Positions 44,776-56,505 of a DNA stretch of 64,000 nucleotides are shown here, piece by piece; the first letter of the stretch is position 1; every line of letters begins with the position of its first letter. The DNA is from Notamacropus eugenii. Its lineage: Eukaryota; Chordata; Mammalia; Diprotodontia; Macropodidae. The notes beneath the pieces were generated by a model. The model was not told where the DNA came from, ran no database searches, and worked only from the letters and a program-made list of their open reading frames with translations. Made by a program: the position numbers and the translations under genes. The stretch is from assembly GCF_028372415.1 (NCBI RefSeq), contig NC_092874.1:61131865-61195864 (forward strand), read 5' to 3'.

Positions 44776-45294
44776 AATAAACTGAGGAGCCTAGAGATTG
44801 TTCTTTAAATGTTTGATGAAATTTAATTGTAAATCAGGCTTGTTTCAAGAGCTACCTTCCCCACTTGGGGAGTTCTTTTCTGATATACTTAAATTATTTT
44901 TCTGATAATTGGTTTCCATACATTTTCCATTGGGAAATAGCTTCTTGAATTCAATCAGGCCACTCAATGACTTGTTAGAACAAAGGTCAACATCAATACC
45001 AAATTAGAAAACAGAATACAAATAAATACAAAAGAAGATATGGCACCAACATTACACTACTACAACTAGACATATTTAAACAAGCTGATGAGGCTGGGAA
45101 ATGAGAAATAATAAAAGAACAGAAGCTACATCAGATTATCATTTCCTAAGGAGTTTTAACAAATTAATCAGCACACCAAAGAGGCCCCCCCAAAAAGTAT
45201 AAAAAGTGTATCAGCCAGAAAACATGTGATCGTCTTCAAGCTCAGAGTTCTGGAAGGCAAGGGCTCTGCTTTACAATATAAATTTATCTGTAAA
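44776..45294. other. Unassigned, possibly ancient LINE flank
   Basis: A-rich sequence from 45000 could belong to the ancient element listed at 45360. Nothing definite is seen. Confidence 0.3.
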
Positions 45295-45358
45295 ATCTTA
45301 CTCCAATAGCGTCATGAAGAGTCAGACATAACAGAAACGACTCAACAACAATAAAAAC
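45295..45358 (+). mobile_element. RTE/BovB-type 3' tail
   Basis: 'gcgtcatgaagagtcagaca' followed by 'cgactcaacaacaataaa' is the 3' terminus of BovB/RTE elements and of SINEs that borrow it. Confidence 0.75.
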
Positions 45359-45359
45359 T

Positions 45360-47150
45360 TATTGCATGAGGATGGTGAAAGATTGGTGCAGTATTACTTC
45401 ATGGACTTCATGGTAAGAAGAGAAGGTGAAACCAATTTGCATGACAAGGTATTCAATCAGCTAGATCACCCCAAAAGTTAGGGCCTATAAAAATGAAAGT
45501 GGATTGTGTCAATGAGAATGAAAAATTGAAAAGATTCATAAACAGTCTATAATACATTCTTTTCATGATCAATGACAGTAAAGTTAGCATATTTGGTCTC
45601 TAATATGAGAACCCTGAATTAATGACATGAGGAAGTAGAAATGCTATGGTAGAAAATAAAGGCGGAAAAAGGGGCTTGATTATATTTCATTTAGGCTGAG
45701 AAGATGTATGAGAAAGGAGACAACAGTCTGAGCCTATTAAGGCATCAATTTTTGAGGTAAGGACAGAAGAAAGAGCGATGATGACTTTGGGGGAAAAAAA
45801 TCACAGATATTATTGCTACCAAAAAGAGGTATAAAAAGTATCAATAAGTACTGGTTCATATACCTTCTTTCCCATGTCTAAAATTCCTATGATATTAAAC
45901 TACCACAAAGCAAGGAAATCCTTGACAAAGTTATGATGGAAAAATAATCAAACTTTTAAAAATGATATTCTATAGCAAATTACAAGTTATAATCACAAGA
46001 CTTTTATAGCCACATGACTGACTGAAACGGGTAAATAATACAAGATCTCATTCTGAACATGGTTTGCTGACTAAAACATAATTAATAAAACAAAATGCCA
46101 ACTTCAAAGTTCCCTTCCAAAAATATGGATCAAAACCATGCTTAAATTATAAAATACCTTAAAAAACAACAGCTAATTTTGATGATCTTCTGATTATTAA
46201 GTGAGGCACAAGACACTGAACTGTATGGTCACCAAAGCAGTTGGAACTATCATGAGCTCATTCAATCCAAATAGCAGTAAGAGTTCCTATACAAAATAGT
46301 ATTCTTCCTGATGAGAACATTTTCTCATAATTCCTTCATATTAACAGAATTTAGATTACCTAAAGGCTTTTGCAATGATAATAAGCTGTCAAAAGACACA
46401 ATAAAATAAAGCAAGGATAAAGTCTTCATTCCACAATAGTGTGATGGTCCATATTCTCCTGTTTGTAGATGACCCAGTACTGATTGTAGGAAACCATGGA
46501 ATATTGCAGTGACTTGTAGAGAAAACTTTGAATCAAGAAAAATATATTGGATTATCAACTGGGGGTGGGGGAGAAGGTAGGGGGGAAAAATATCAAATAG
46601 TTAGATGGAAAACACACAGAGCTAAGCCTGAAATATCTTAAATAATTGCTGTGGGTTGACAAAGAATTAGTCTTAGAATTGGAAAGGACAGAAGGTTAGA
46701 CTGCCTTTGGAAAATTACAGTGTTTTTAATGGCCTTAAAGTCCACTTTAGAAAAAAAAAAGATTTTAAACACCAAGAGCATTATGGTAGCATTCAATGAC
46801 TATGAGACATGGAACATCATGGTTGCTTAAGAACTCATATAAAAGGCCACTCAGAGGGTAATGATTATCCATAGGAGGTACGAATAGGTTACAAAAGATT
46901 GCCAACATATGATTGATTATGTGGGAAAAAGTGATATGAAGTTTATTGTTAGAAAAATGTATGTAACTAGAAAAAATAGATTTAATCACATTTTTAGAAG
47001 GAGGTAAAAACTACGGGTAGCCACATGTTCCATTTGTGTTCATAATATCAAGAGATAAAAGTCCTTAACATGTTGGGTTGAACTTCTGTGTAGGACTGCC
47101 AGGAAGACAAGGAGAAGAATTGCACAGATGGGTTATGATCTGCATTGTTA
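45360..47150 (+). mobile_element. Possible ancient LINE with RT traces
   Basis: Heavily decayed. Near 46460 a reading gives LFVDDPVLIVGNHG, which looks like a worn F/YxDD catalytic box of RT with its flank. Near 46800 there is YETWNI, which resembles the ETW motif downstream of RT in RTE-type ORFs. Order and spacing fit one plus-strand LINE. The rest is not readable. Chance similarity is possible. Confidence 0.35.
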
Positions 47151-47373
47151 CAAAATGTGCCCAAATCCATTATGTCAAACAGCTATTGAAATATCAAAAG
47201 TTCTTTTACTTTTGAAAAACATTTTTAGTGGGGGCTTGGACTGGAATATTTTCCATGAGGTTGGACAATCACTTGGACTGCCAGCAGAGGGCCAATGCCC
47301 ATGTTCAACCAGGAAGGACTCAGGTACATGCCCAACTCCAGGAACAATTCTCCAATCTAACATCCCTTTTCTA

Positions 47374-47376
<3 letters not shown>

Positions 47377-47419
<43 letters not shown>

Positions 47420-47690
47420 GTATGTGTGTATACACATATATATGTATTTATGCATGTATATATATGAGTATATATATGAGTGTAAATATATATGCAGGTA
47501 TATACATAAATATATACATGTGTGTTTACATATATTCATGTATATCTAAACATATATGAATGTGTATATATGAATACATATATGAGTGTATGTATATGCA
47601 TATGCATATGTATGTATATGTGTATATACATATATGTATGTATATACATATAAACATACACGTGTATATACACACAAATATACATTAACA
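47377..47690. repeat. Composite (TG)n/(TATG)n microsatellite
   Basis: A pure TG block (47377-47405) followed by about 280 bp of TATG, TACA and related units. Confidence 0.95.
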
Positions 47691-47873
47691 AGGCACTTTT
47701 TTGGGGGCTACTTTTCATGACGGGGTGCGAGGCTTGGATACAATCTCTCATTCAGTCATATTGCCAAAAGTCTTGCTCAGGTAAATTTGGATACTTTTCA
47801 GGTTCATTACAGAGATATGTTTCCAGTCCTAGCAGCTCTTGAAGTCTATCCACTAAGTTATAGGGCAATGTAA

Positions 47874-48195
47874 TGTTAAGGGAATTTGAAGATCTTCCCT
47901 GCCCCTTAATAGGCCCATGTGACCTGCTTTGAGCTTTGGTTCAGCCTGTAGCTCAAGTCACATGCAGCCCCTGCTGGAAGGAGCTCCTAGAATAGGTGGA
48001 ACAGGAAGGGCAGAGCTGGGAGAGAGTGAGGCAGAGCAGTTAGTGTGAGTGAGAAGGATTTGTGGGGAGGTTTCATGTAGGCTTAGGGAACTTTTTTGTT
48101 ACTATGGTGGATTTAGTTTTCTGGTATCTGAGTAAATATCTTGGTTTCCTCTCTGAGGAATAGAGTTATTTATATTTTCTGAATTTACCCTGAAA
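47874..48195 (+). mobile_element. Probable old ERV LTR
   Basis: Starts TGTTAAGGGAATTTGAAG and has a G-rich purine middle ('gcagagctgggagagagtga'). A polyadenylation-like 'gagtaaatatcttggtttcc' near 48130 is followed by a short end. The layout resembles a solo LTR, but no target duplication or clean right end is visible. Confidence 0.4.
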
Positions 48196-49224
48196 ATACA
48201 CATGCATATTCATAGTGGCTGTTATGGGTATTGCATTGGCAGTACAGGAAATTGCTGCGTTTCTTGGTAGAGAGAATATAAATGCCAACGGAATTACAGA
48301 TCACTGAAGCACTGAGATATAATATAAGCCAGATAGTTCATTTAGATCATTGATCAGATCAGGTCATATTCATTTATCTAAGATGTCTTTGGAAGTCTTT
48401 AAATTTTCCCAGTGAATTCAGGGTGAGAATGAGGCAGTCCAGGAAAGCTTGGCTTTATAACCACATAGCCAAGTCTATTCAGTTAGGGCTAATTCAAACA
48501 GCATAGCATGCCTTCCTAGGAGAAGCCAAACAGGAGCTGTTTTCACATGGTTTACATAGAACCAAAACTACTCAACTATTCAAACTATTACTCAATGCAG
48601 CACAGAACCTTAGAGGGGCTTTCCCCACAGAGTCACAGAGCTGGAAAAGACATCAAAGGATGTAGCATTCAATCTCCCTCTTTCCCTTTTTTTATAACGC
48701 AGACAGTTTTCCTTCTGTTACTTGGGTAGAAAGTTGTAGAACCTGCCCTGAATTATTGCTAATGTATCAAACCTTGGGACAGTTTATTAAATAGGTACTG
48801 ATGTTCCAAGTTAGCCAAGAAAATCAGCCCAAGGTATTCTGGCCTAAAATAAATCAGAATTGGCTTAATGGAAATTAGCCAGTGGGACCGTATCCAAAAG
48901 GTTCACATACTTGTCTCTCATTCTGATTATCTTTGGGTCTCGTTTTCAGGGAGATCTATGTTTATGGAAACTCAGCAAATTTGCTGTTAGACAAAGACCT
49001 GTATTCTCTTAAGCCAGAGAATATGTGAGGAGGATGGCTAAAAGAAGAGAAGGAGGGGCAATGGTGGAAGCAGAAATAGTCGATGTGAATTTTACAAGGA
49101 AATGGTCACTTAGTCTTAAAACAGGAGGCACGTTGATTTTGATAGTAAGGATACACCAATACTGTACATAAATTTACTTGATTTTTTTGTGTAAACTAAT
49201 AGCTCATTGTTAGTACAGATGGTA
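48196..49224. other. No gene seen
   Basis: Single-copy DNA. 'cacagagctggaaaagacat' at 48636 is a scrap of an old SINE. Confidence 0.45.
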
Positions 49225-49340
49225 CCAGGTCTATTAAGAGAAGAGGGAGAAGCAGCCTAGTTTAGGGAATAGGGCACTATTCTAATTCACCCTGAATTTA
49301 AGTCCTGCCACATGCCCACACAAGCTAGGTAATCAAACTA
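49225..49340 (+). mobile_element. SINE fragment, plus strand
   Basis: 'cagcctagtttagggaatag' and 'cctgaatttaagtcctgcca' keep SINE head order. Confidence 0.55.
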
Positions 49341-49614
49341 GCTAAATTCTAATCTCTAAAATTATAAATTACTGAAGACACGCTGATCTATGCAGATGAA
49401 GGGGATTTCACACAAGAAATCTCATAAGCCAATAAGATTTCCAACCCACCTCCTCCCTCCAAAACAGAAACAACTGGTAGTTAGAAGGGAGGTAAAAACC
49501 TACAGGGAAACTTATTTTTGGAAAGACAATACCCAGGAACCAAAAAGAAATGCTAATCTTGATTGGAACTGATTTCCAGAGAAATGAAAAGAAAGGAAAC
49601 AAAAAAAAATCGGC

Positions 49615-49735
49615 AAGATTACAGATTTAGAGCTGCAAAGGACTTTCCTTAAGGTTACACAGGTAGAACGTATGAAAGGGCAGGACTTGAATTCAGGTCC
49701 TCTAAAATCCCAAATTAATGTTGCTTCTAGGGTAA
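49615..49735 (+). mobile_element. Old core SINE fragment
   Basis: 'cagatttagagctgcaaagg', 'aaggttacacaggtagaacg' and 'aggacttgaattcaggtcct' are typical of old core SINEs. Confidence 0.65.
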
Positions 49736-50254
49736 AAAATTAAGAAAGCTCATAATCTAATTCAGTATTTGATTGGAAGGCAAGAGTTAGTTGGTAAGGT
49801 TTCTGATCATTTTTTAAAAATCTCTCCCTTCCTCTATTTGTTATTTTGAACACCAGTATCTCAAAAGAATCCTAATTTATTGGGATGAGTACTCCTTTTA
49901 GCAATGTAGACACCAACCCCTCAGTGTTAGTAAATGATAATGAATTGCCAAGGCTCTTTGTTAAATCATTTCTTGATGTGTAACCTCAGGTTATAAACTT
50001 CTCTGATTTTGGCTGGGCTGGCCCTTGAACGACAGGCCCTTTCCAGGCTTCTGTTCTTGGTAGGATCTAATACACCTTTTCTGACATAGTCTTGAGAACC
50101 CAAACTTGTATCCATGACATGAAGAGCCATTGGAGGGGAACTTGGGGAAGGTTTTTGGTTTGTTTTACAGTAAAAAGACAGAGATGAGAACTGGAGCTTT
50201 AATTTCATTGGTGTAGGATATTTGCTCTACCAGTGCAAATTAGCCCCTTCTCTA
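49736..50254. other. No feature seen
   Basis: Single-copy sequence. The 80-codon minus frame at 50208-49966 has no domain. Confidence 0.4.
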
Positions 50255-50400
50255 CAATTTAGGCTCTTAGAAAGTTACCTACAATATTGAGAGATCATGT
50301 GATTTGACCAGGTTCACACAGCCAGTAGGTGGGGTGTGAAACCAAAACCTGATGGCTCTGAGAGCCCACTCTATTCACTGTGCTATACCATCTCTGCTAC
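50255..50400 (-). mobile_element. SINE fragment, minus strand
   Basis: 'gtgatttgaccaggttcaca', 'cagccagtaggtggggtgtg' and 'tattcactgtgctataccat' are the reversed SINE core and head. Confidence 0.65.
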
Positions 50401-50599
50401 TGGCAGCAAGAGAAAGAAGTAATGAGTATCAGTAAGGGCCCCCCTAAGTCCTATAGAAAGTTTGTGTGCTTATTATTCTAGAGATGATCATGGCTGGAAG
50501 AAACTGTAACCCTCTTTTCTTAAATGGAGATCTGGGTAAGCGGAAGGCAGAACTAAATAGTGTGGTGACAGTGACACCAAAGAGGAACTGGATTCGATA

Positions 50600-50795
50600 G
50601 TGCAGACATGTGGTCTTTAAAAACTGGTAAACGGGCAAGACCCCTGGGTTTTTAGCTCCATCTTTGCTGTTATGTGGCCTTGACCCAATCATTTTACTTT
50701 TCTAGATCCTAGTTTCCTCCTTTAAAATTTTAGAGAGTTGGACTAGTTGGTGTGTAAGGCTTTTCCAATTCATAATGTTCTATGATTAGTTTTCT
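50600..50795 (+). mobile_element. SINE, plus strand
   Basis: 'gttatgtggccttgacccaa', 'gagttggactagttggtgtg' and 'ttccaattcataatgttcta' give the tRNA-SINE middle and end. Confidence 0.65.
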
Positions 50796-51389
50796 GGGCA
50801 ATGTGCGGACCTGGCTAAATGACCTCATCCCTTCCATGCCCTGGCCCAGGAAGTATCTCTGAGGGTTTCAGTTCTGGCCAGTTTCCTACTGTGACTCTGC
50901 CACAACCCAATCCCTATGAGAATTTTGAATGATTTTAGAAATTTATGAAATTAGGGGATCCTATTGAAATAAGCTTACCAACAAAAACAGTCATAATTAT
51001 AACTGATCACATTTATAGATGACTTTAAAGTTTGAAAAACACCTTATATGCATTCTTTAGGTCTTACTGGAGACAATTTAGAGTTGGCCTAGTTTGGAGA
51101 CTTAAGGTCAGAAAAGATTTTGATTGACCAAAAAAAAAAAAGAAAAAAGAAAAAAAAAAGACTGTTTTCAGGAATAGTTAAGAGATTAACACAGAATAAT
51201 GCATAACTGAATTTCCAAAAGAGGGTATTTTAGTCTGCGGTTATAACTGATAAGGTTTTTACTGAGAGGTCAGATTTCAATTGCTATTTGAAATATTGGA
51301 TTGCCATCATTGGGACATGGAAAAATGAAAGGAATAATACATTGCATTTACTCATTGACTGTAATTTTTGATATGCTGATAAATGTTGG
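50796..51389. other. No gene; A-rich run
   Basis: Single-copy DNA with an A/G run at 51129-51160. Confidence 0.45.
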
Positions 51390-51590
51390 TATTTTCTGAC
51401 CTAATTCCCATTGTTTCTCTCCAATAGAATATGATCAGTTCCTGAAAGTCAGGGATATTCTTTATTTTTGTCTTTGTAACCCTAGTTTTCAGAAGAATGC
51501 CTTGTACATTATAGGTACTTAAAAGTCCTTAGCTTGGTGCCTAGCATATTATAGGTACTTAATAAATTTTTATTGATTGTTGAAAGTTTG
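51390..51590 (+). mobile_element. L2-type LINE 3' end
   Basis: 'agttcctgaaagtcagggat', 'gaatgccttgtacattatag' and 'ggtgcctagcatattatagg' then 'taataaatttttattgattg' form an L2 terminus, with the near-terminal phrase present twice. Confidence 0.7.
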
Positions 51591-52829
51591 GAAGATTTAA
51601 GAATTTAGATCAATGAAATGAGCAACCATGATTGCAGTGGAATGATAATGAAACTTACCGTACCTTCCTTGTAGAAACTCAAAGATGTGGAATGAGACTT
51701 CCATTTTTGGATATAGCCAATTTCTTTTGCTTGATTATGCATGTTTGTTAGAAGGGTTTGGGTTTTCTTTTATTTTTTATTATAGGTGAAGCACTGGGAA
51801 GGAGAGAAAATGAATGCCTGCTAGTTGAATGCAATTTCTTAAAAAGTTTGAAAAATGATTGTTGAATGAATGAACAATGAAACCAAGTTATTGGAATTCT
51901 ATTCAAATTAACCCAAGAAATGGCATGGGTCAAAATGATGCAGAAGCATAACTTAAAAAAAAAAAAAAAAAAGCAAAACAGGTTCTAATTTTAGACAAAA
52001 TTTGTTTCTCTTAAAAAGCCGCTGCTAAAGAAGAGCATGTTTCTTTGCCAGATATTGGTGTGGAAAGGGAGAGAAGGTGGGTAAAAAATCAAGCTGACTC
52101 ATCACTTGGCTAATCTCTCTGCTTAGCAATGAGCAAAAGCACCTTCTATGAAGAATTACTTCAGAATTTCATTAGTAAATAAAATGAAGCAAAAAAGATT
52201 CATGATCTACTTCCCTCCTTGGGTGGCAGAGCACTCCCAATCCTATTATAAATAAAAGCTTTATTAGGGGAGGTTAGAATTCAAGGAGCATTGCCAAGTT
52301 TTAAATGCAGGTGGATTGCTGAAAATACACGCTGATAACAATGGCTGGTAGCTCTGTTTCACTGTTCGATATTCTGTCTGGGTTTCCTTTCTTTTCACAC
52401 GCTGTAGCCTTAGAATTTAGGTGAATTTTTGGCACTGTGAGGTTGCAAGTACTAGTGATGCATTCCTGCGCCAGTATTCTCTCCATCACCCAACTGATGG
52501 CATTCTTATACAATATGTCACATGTGACTAATGTTGGCATTAACTAAAAAATTAAGAGAAGATACTATCGAGCCTCAGCAACAGTCTATGACTTGCTAGT
52601 GTCTCGATATTTTGTACAAAAATAAAGATAACAAGAAATAATGGAATCTGCCATCTTTCTGCAATGCAGTTTCCAGAAGGTTAAGCTCTTTTTCTTCCTA
52701 ATGCCACTTAACAAAGGTCTCACCCATACATAAAATGGTTAATAGAAAATTAGAGCCAGAAAGGACCGGAGAGACCACAGAACCATAAAATGACAACTCG
52801 GAAGTCATGTTGTCGGATCTGTACCTAAA
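51591..52829. other. Single-copy DNA, no gene seen
   Basis: An A-run is at 51954-51972. No gene or family was recognised; a SINE scrap 'agagccagaaaggaccggag' is at 52752. Confidence 0.5.
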
Positions 52830-53110
52830 TGAGAATTCCTCTGGCAACAAGCCCCACAATGATTATTCAGTGAGAGAGATCATTATTCTCTGGGGCTACT
52901 CATTCTCTTTGGGATGGTTTTAAATTTTCTTTTTAGTCAAGTTCTTTCTAATGCCCAGTTAAAATCTGCTTCTCCACAAATTCTATCTATTGCTCTATAT
53001 TCAATCTTAGTAAGCTACCTATAAAGCAAGCCTTTGCATTTTTGAAGACACCTAAGCCCCTTCAAATTTTCAACTTTCCCAGGGTAAAAATCCCCAGATC
53101 TTTATCTATA
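52830..53110 (-). mobile_element. CR1/L3-clade LINE fragment, minus strand
   Basis: 'gtcaagttctttctaatgcc', 'cagttaaaatctgcttctcc' and 'aagacacctaagccccttca' match the antisense of CR1/L3 RT-distal sequence, as at 33950-34450. Confidence 0.6.
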
Positions 53111-53385
53111 AAATGTAGCCCTTAAAGTAAGGAGAACACAGCACTCTAACAAGGCAGTATACAACAAGACTATCACTTCTCTTATTCTATAATACATGTG
53201 CCTACTAACCCAGCCTAAAATCACATCCAATACCATAACCATAGGTGTCTTCTAAGACTCCTCCTCCTCCTCATTCTTCTTTCTCCTCTCTCTCAACTCC
53301 ATATAATGTCATCACCTCCCATGGGTTCAAGTTTCAACTTCATATAGCAGATTTCTAATCTACATATACAGTTCTCATTGCACCT

Positions 53386-53650
53386 GAAGCTAGGGAGGAG
53401 GGTGGACAGAATGCTAGACCTGGACTCAGGAAGATGAGTTCAAATATGGACTCAGACACTTACTGTGTGACCCTGGGAAAGTCACTTCAGTTCTGTTTGC
53501 CTTAGTTTCTTCATCTGTAAAAAAAGGCTAATAATAGTATCTACTTCTCAGGGTTGTTGGGAGGACAAAATGAGATAATAATTGCCAAGTGCTTAGACCA
53601 CAAGCCTGACACATAAGGAGTGTTAGAAATGTCAGCTGTTTTTATCATTA
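53386..53650 (+). mobile_element. CORE-SINE nested in L2
   Basis: 'gaagctagggaggagggtgg' (worn head), 'gtgtgaccctgggaaagtca', 'tagtttcttcatctgtaaaa' and 'cagggttgttgggaggacaa' are in order. Confidence 0.88.
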
Positions 53651-53744
53651 ATCTTCTGAGCTCCAGTCTCACATTACCAACTGCCTACTGAACATTTCAA
53701 ACTTGGTGTCACATAGACATGTCCATTCATCATGCCTAAAATAC

Positions 53745-53777
53745 AACCCCCCCCCAACAAACAAACAAACAAAAAAC
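53745..53777. repeat. C-run plus (CAAA)n
   Basis: Nine C followed by ACAAACAAACAAAC. Confidence 0.9.
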
Positions 53778-53960
53778 TTAACCTTTCTCCTAACTTCTCT
53801 TTCTGTTTAGGGCATTCCCATCCTTCTAACTCTAGGTTCACAACTCCAAAGCTGCTCTTGATTTCTTAATTCTACTTTTGGAGTTACAACATTAGAACAA
53901 ACTGCTAGAAATAATTCACCCCAACAGAGATGCTAGCTCACACCATTTTTTTCTATAATC

Positions 53961-54389
53961 ATTGCTTCACTAAATGCTATGGAGTAATAAATATACACCT
54001 TTTTTTACTGTACTTTGATCTGTAACTTTAATCAGGCTAAATGATTCATGGGAGGCATGGTCTTCTAAGAATCTGATGGGAGAAATTGAGAAATTCAAAG
54101 TAATTCTACCTTAGGATCGATTCTATATTGCATTTTTTTATTTTGAATTTAAATACAAAAAGATGGCTCTATATTGTATTGATTCTTATAATTGAGTCTG
54201 CATCTGCCTAAAACCACTCATCTATGTCCTTGAGTTGAGCTAAGGAATTTAACTTTCCTTCTAAGTTAAAAGTTGCAGAGAAGATGTTGATTTACATGAT
54301 AGAGGAAATATCCTTATGGAAAATTCCCTATGTTAATGAAATTATATCTCCAGTCCTTCTCTCTGTCTCTTTATGTGGAAACAGATTGA
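53961..54389. other. No feature seen
   Basis: AT-rich single-copy sequence. Confidence 0.45.
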
Positions 54390-54770
54390 ATAAGGTGGGA
54401 AAGGGAAACAGTGAGAGACAGAGAGGAATCCAGGATGACTCCTAGGTTGTGAACCTGAGGGACTGGAACATTAGTGTTGAGTTGAAAATATCTATGAGAT
54501 ATCTAGTTCAAGATATTTAAAGGACATTCATATATGGGAGACTGAAGGTCAGGAGAGAGGGTAGGACTAGATAAAGAGGTGTGAGAATCATCTTCATGGG
54601 GATATCTGAAGCCACAGGAGCTCACCAATCAAAATATCAGAGAAAGAAAAAGGGAGTAGACCAAATCCTTGGGAGACACCTATGACTGGTGATGAGACCT
54701 GGGTGAAGATCCAGGAAAGGAACCAGAAAAAGCATGTTCTGACAAGTATGAGGAAAACTAGGAAAGCAAG
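54390..54770 (-). mobile_element. L2 LINE, minus strand
   Basis: 'atccaggatgactcctaggt', 'gaaggtcaggagagagggta' and 'atccttgggagacacctatg' are the antisense of the L2 ORF end and 3' region. Confidence 0.72.
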
Positions 54771-55044
54771 ATCACAAAAAATGGTGATGTTTGCAAAGTT
54801 TTTATCCTCAGCATGAACTCTAGAAGGTTAACTATTTGAAAGCAACATTTAGAACACCCTATCATTTCATAACTGTAGACCAGGATACTGATGAATCTGG
54901 GGAGGGTTGAGTTAATCTGACACACTCCCATTATATCACTCAAGACTATTGAAAGGAAGGTAATTGATAGATCTTGGGCACTTTGGTTAACTTTGTCCCC
55001 AAAGGGATTAATCTAGAACCCAACTATGGGAACTTTGGGTTAGA

Positions 55045-55500
55045 GGATTTATTCTACCAATGAACATTTAAAGAACATACTATGTGTGAAAGCGTGCTAA
55101 ATGTTGAAGATATAAAAAAAGGCAAAACTGCTCCTGCTCTTAAGGAGTTTACGTTCTAATGGGGAAAGAACATGTAAACAACCATGTACAAACAAGGTAT
55201 ATACAGGACAAAATGGAAACAACCAACAAATGAAAGATTCTAGAATTAAGAGGGATTGGGAAAGGCTTCCTTTAGAAGCCAGAATTTTAGCTGCAAAATG
55301 AGGAAGTCAGAAAGGCCAGTAGGCAGAGATGGGGAACACATTCTAGGGATGGGGGACAGTCAGTGAAAATGCCTACAGTTGGGAAATAAAATATCTTGTG
55401 GGAGGAGCCAGAAGGAAGTCATGGTATCACAGGATATGTGGGGGCAGATTGTGAAGGGCTTTGAAGCCAAACAAAGGATTTATAAAAGGAATTTTTATGA
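55045..55500 (-). mobile_element. L2-type LINE 3' region, minus strand
   Basis: 'aaagaacatactatgtgtga', 'ctcttaaggagtttacgttc', 'gggaaaggcttcctttagaa' and 'attgtgaagggctttgaagc' form a long antisense 3' region of an old LINE. Order shows it is a separate copy from 54390-54770. Confidence 0.68.
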
Positions 55501-55767
55501 CTTTGTTGTAGAGCGCCTCAGACCTCAGGGAACCTCCTTGCTGATGGCTTCTTAGCATTCAGTCAGGCATTTACTTATTTTTATCGTCTTAGGCCGGAGA
55601 TATCAAAGACTCAGCCACCCTACCATGTATGAACACAACACTCCTCACTATGAACAAGAGCAAGTTAAAAAGTAGTTGGGAAATATTTAACCAAATAAAG
55701 AAAAATACAATAATTTCACATTTTAAAACTAAGCCAAGGTGAGGCCCACAGGGATTCTTAAGTATAG
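55501..55767. other. No feature seen
   Basis: Short single-copy stretch. Confidence 0.4.
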
Positions 55768-56024
55768 TTTGTTGGTTAGTTGTTTTCACTTGTATCCAAC
55801 TCTTTGGGACCCCTTTTTGGGGTTTTCTTGGCAAACATAGTCGAGTGGTTTGCCATTTCCTTATACAGCTCATTTTATAGATAAGGACACTGAGGTAAAC
55901 AGGGTTAAGTGACTTGCCCAGGGTCACACAGCTACTAAATGTCTGAGGCCAGACTTGAATTGAGAAAGATGGGTATTCCCAACTCCAGGATCAATGCTCT
56001 AGCCACTGTGCCACCCAGCTACCT
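55768..56024 (-). mobile_element. SINE with BovB/RTE-type tail, minus strand
   Basis: The left end is the reversed tail ('gttggttagttgttttcact', 'tgtatccaactctttgggac', 'ggtttgccatttccttatac'). Then come the core ('gacttgcccagggtcacaca') and the head ('gctctagccactgtgccacc', 'cagctacc'). This tail differs from that of the 15275-15594 SINE. Confidence 0.9.
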
Positions 56025-56284
56025 TTGTGTATACTTTAGCGGTCCTGTTTCTATCTGAGTTTGACACTGCTTCTTTAGATTATTTAACTAGGTTGAAAAC
56101 TCCTTCCACTGGAGGGGTACTGGAATATACTTTTAGTTATAGAACTGGTTTCTGAACCCTCAGTATCAGACTGAAGACTATACCAGATGTAGTATAGTAA
56201 ACCTGACATAATGGGCAGGATGGTCCCCAGAGATATGACATTTAAAGGGAATGTGCTTAATGGTGTTAGATAAGAGAACCTCAT

Positions 56285-56505
56285 TAATTTCTAGGGTCAA
56301 ATAATTGCTAGGAAAACAGACTCATAGAAGTGGACTTGAAAACAACTTCAGAATCTATACAGTCCATTTTACAGAAGAGACAGTGGAGCCGTAGAGAAAT
56401 TGACCACATCACATCAGTAGTAAGCACCCAAGACATGGTTTGAACATATCAGCTGGTCTGACTCCATAACCAATGTTCTTTCCATTGTACCATATCACTC
56501 CCAAA
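56285..56505 (-). mobile_element. Old core SINE, minus strand
   Basis: 'acagtccattttacagaaga', 'gacagtggagccgtagagaa' and 'ttctttccattgtaccatat' give the reversed core and head. Confidence 0.65.

Larger units (their letters stand above)
53180..53960 (+). mobile_element. L2 LINE, interrupted by a SINE
   Basis: Left part: 'cacctcccatgggttcaagt', 'ctaatctacatatacagttc'. Right part: 'ctgagctccagtctcacatt', 'ccaactgcctactgaacatt'. They rejoin in L2 order when the SINE at 53386-53650 is removed. Confidence 0.75.

Noticed and set aside
44776..45294. Possible further hAT or L1 antisense fragment
   Set aside because: Only isolated short phrases looked familiar and they were not in a consistent order.
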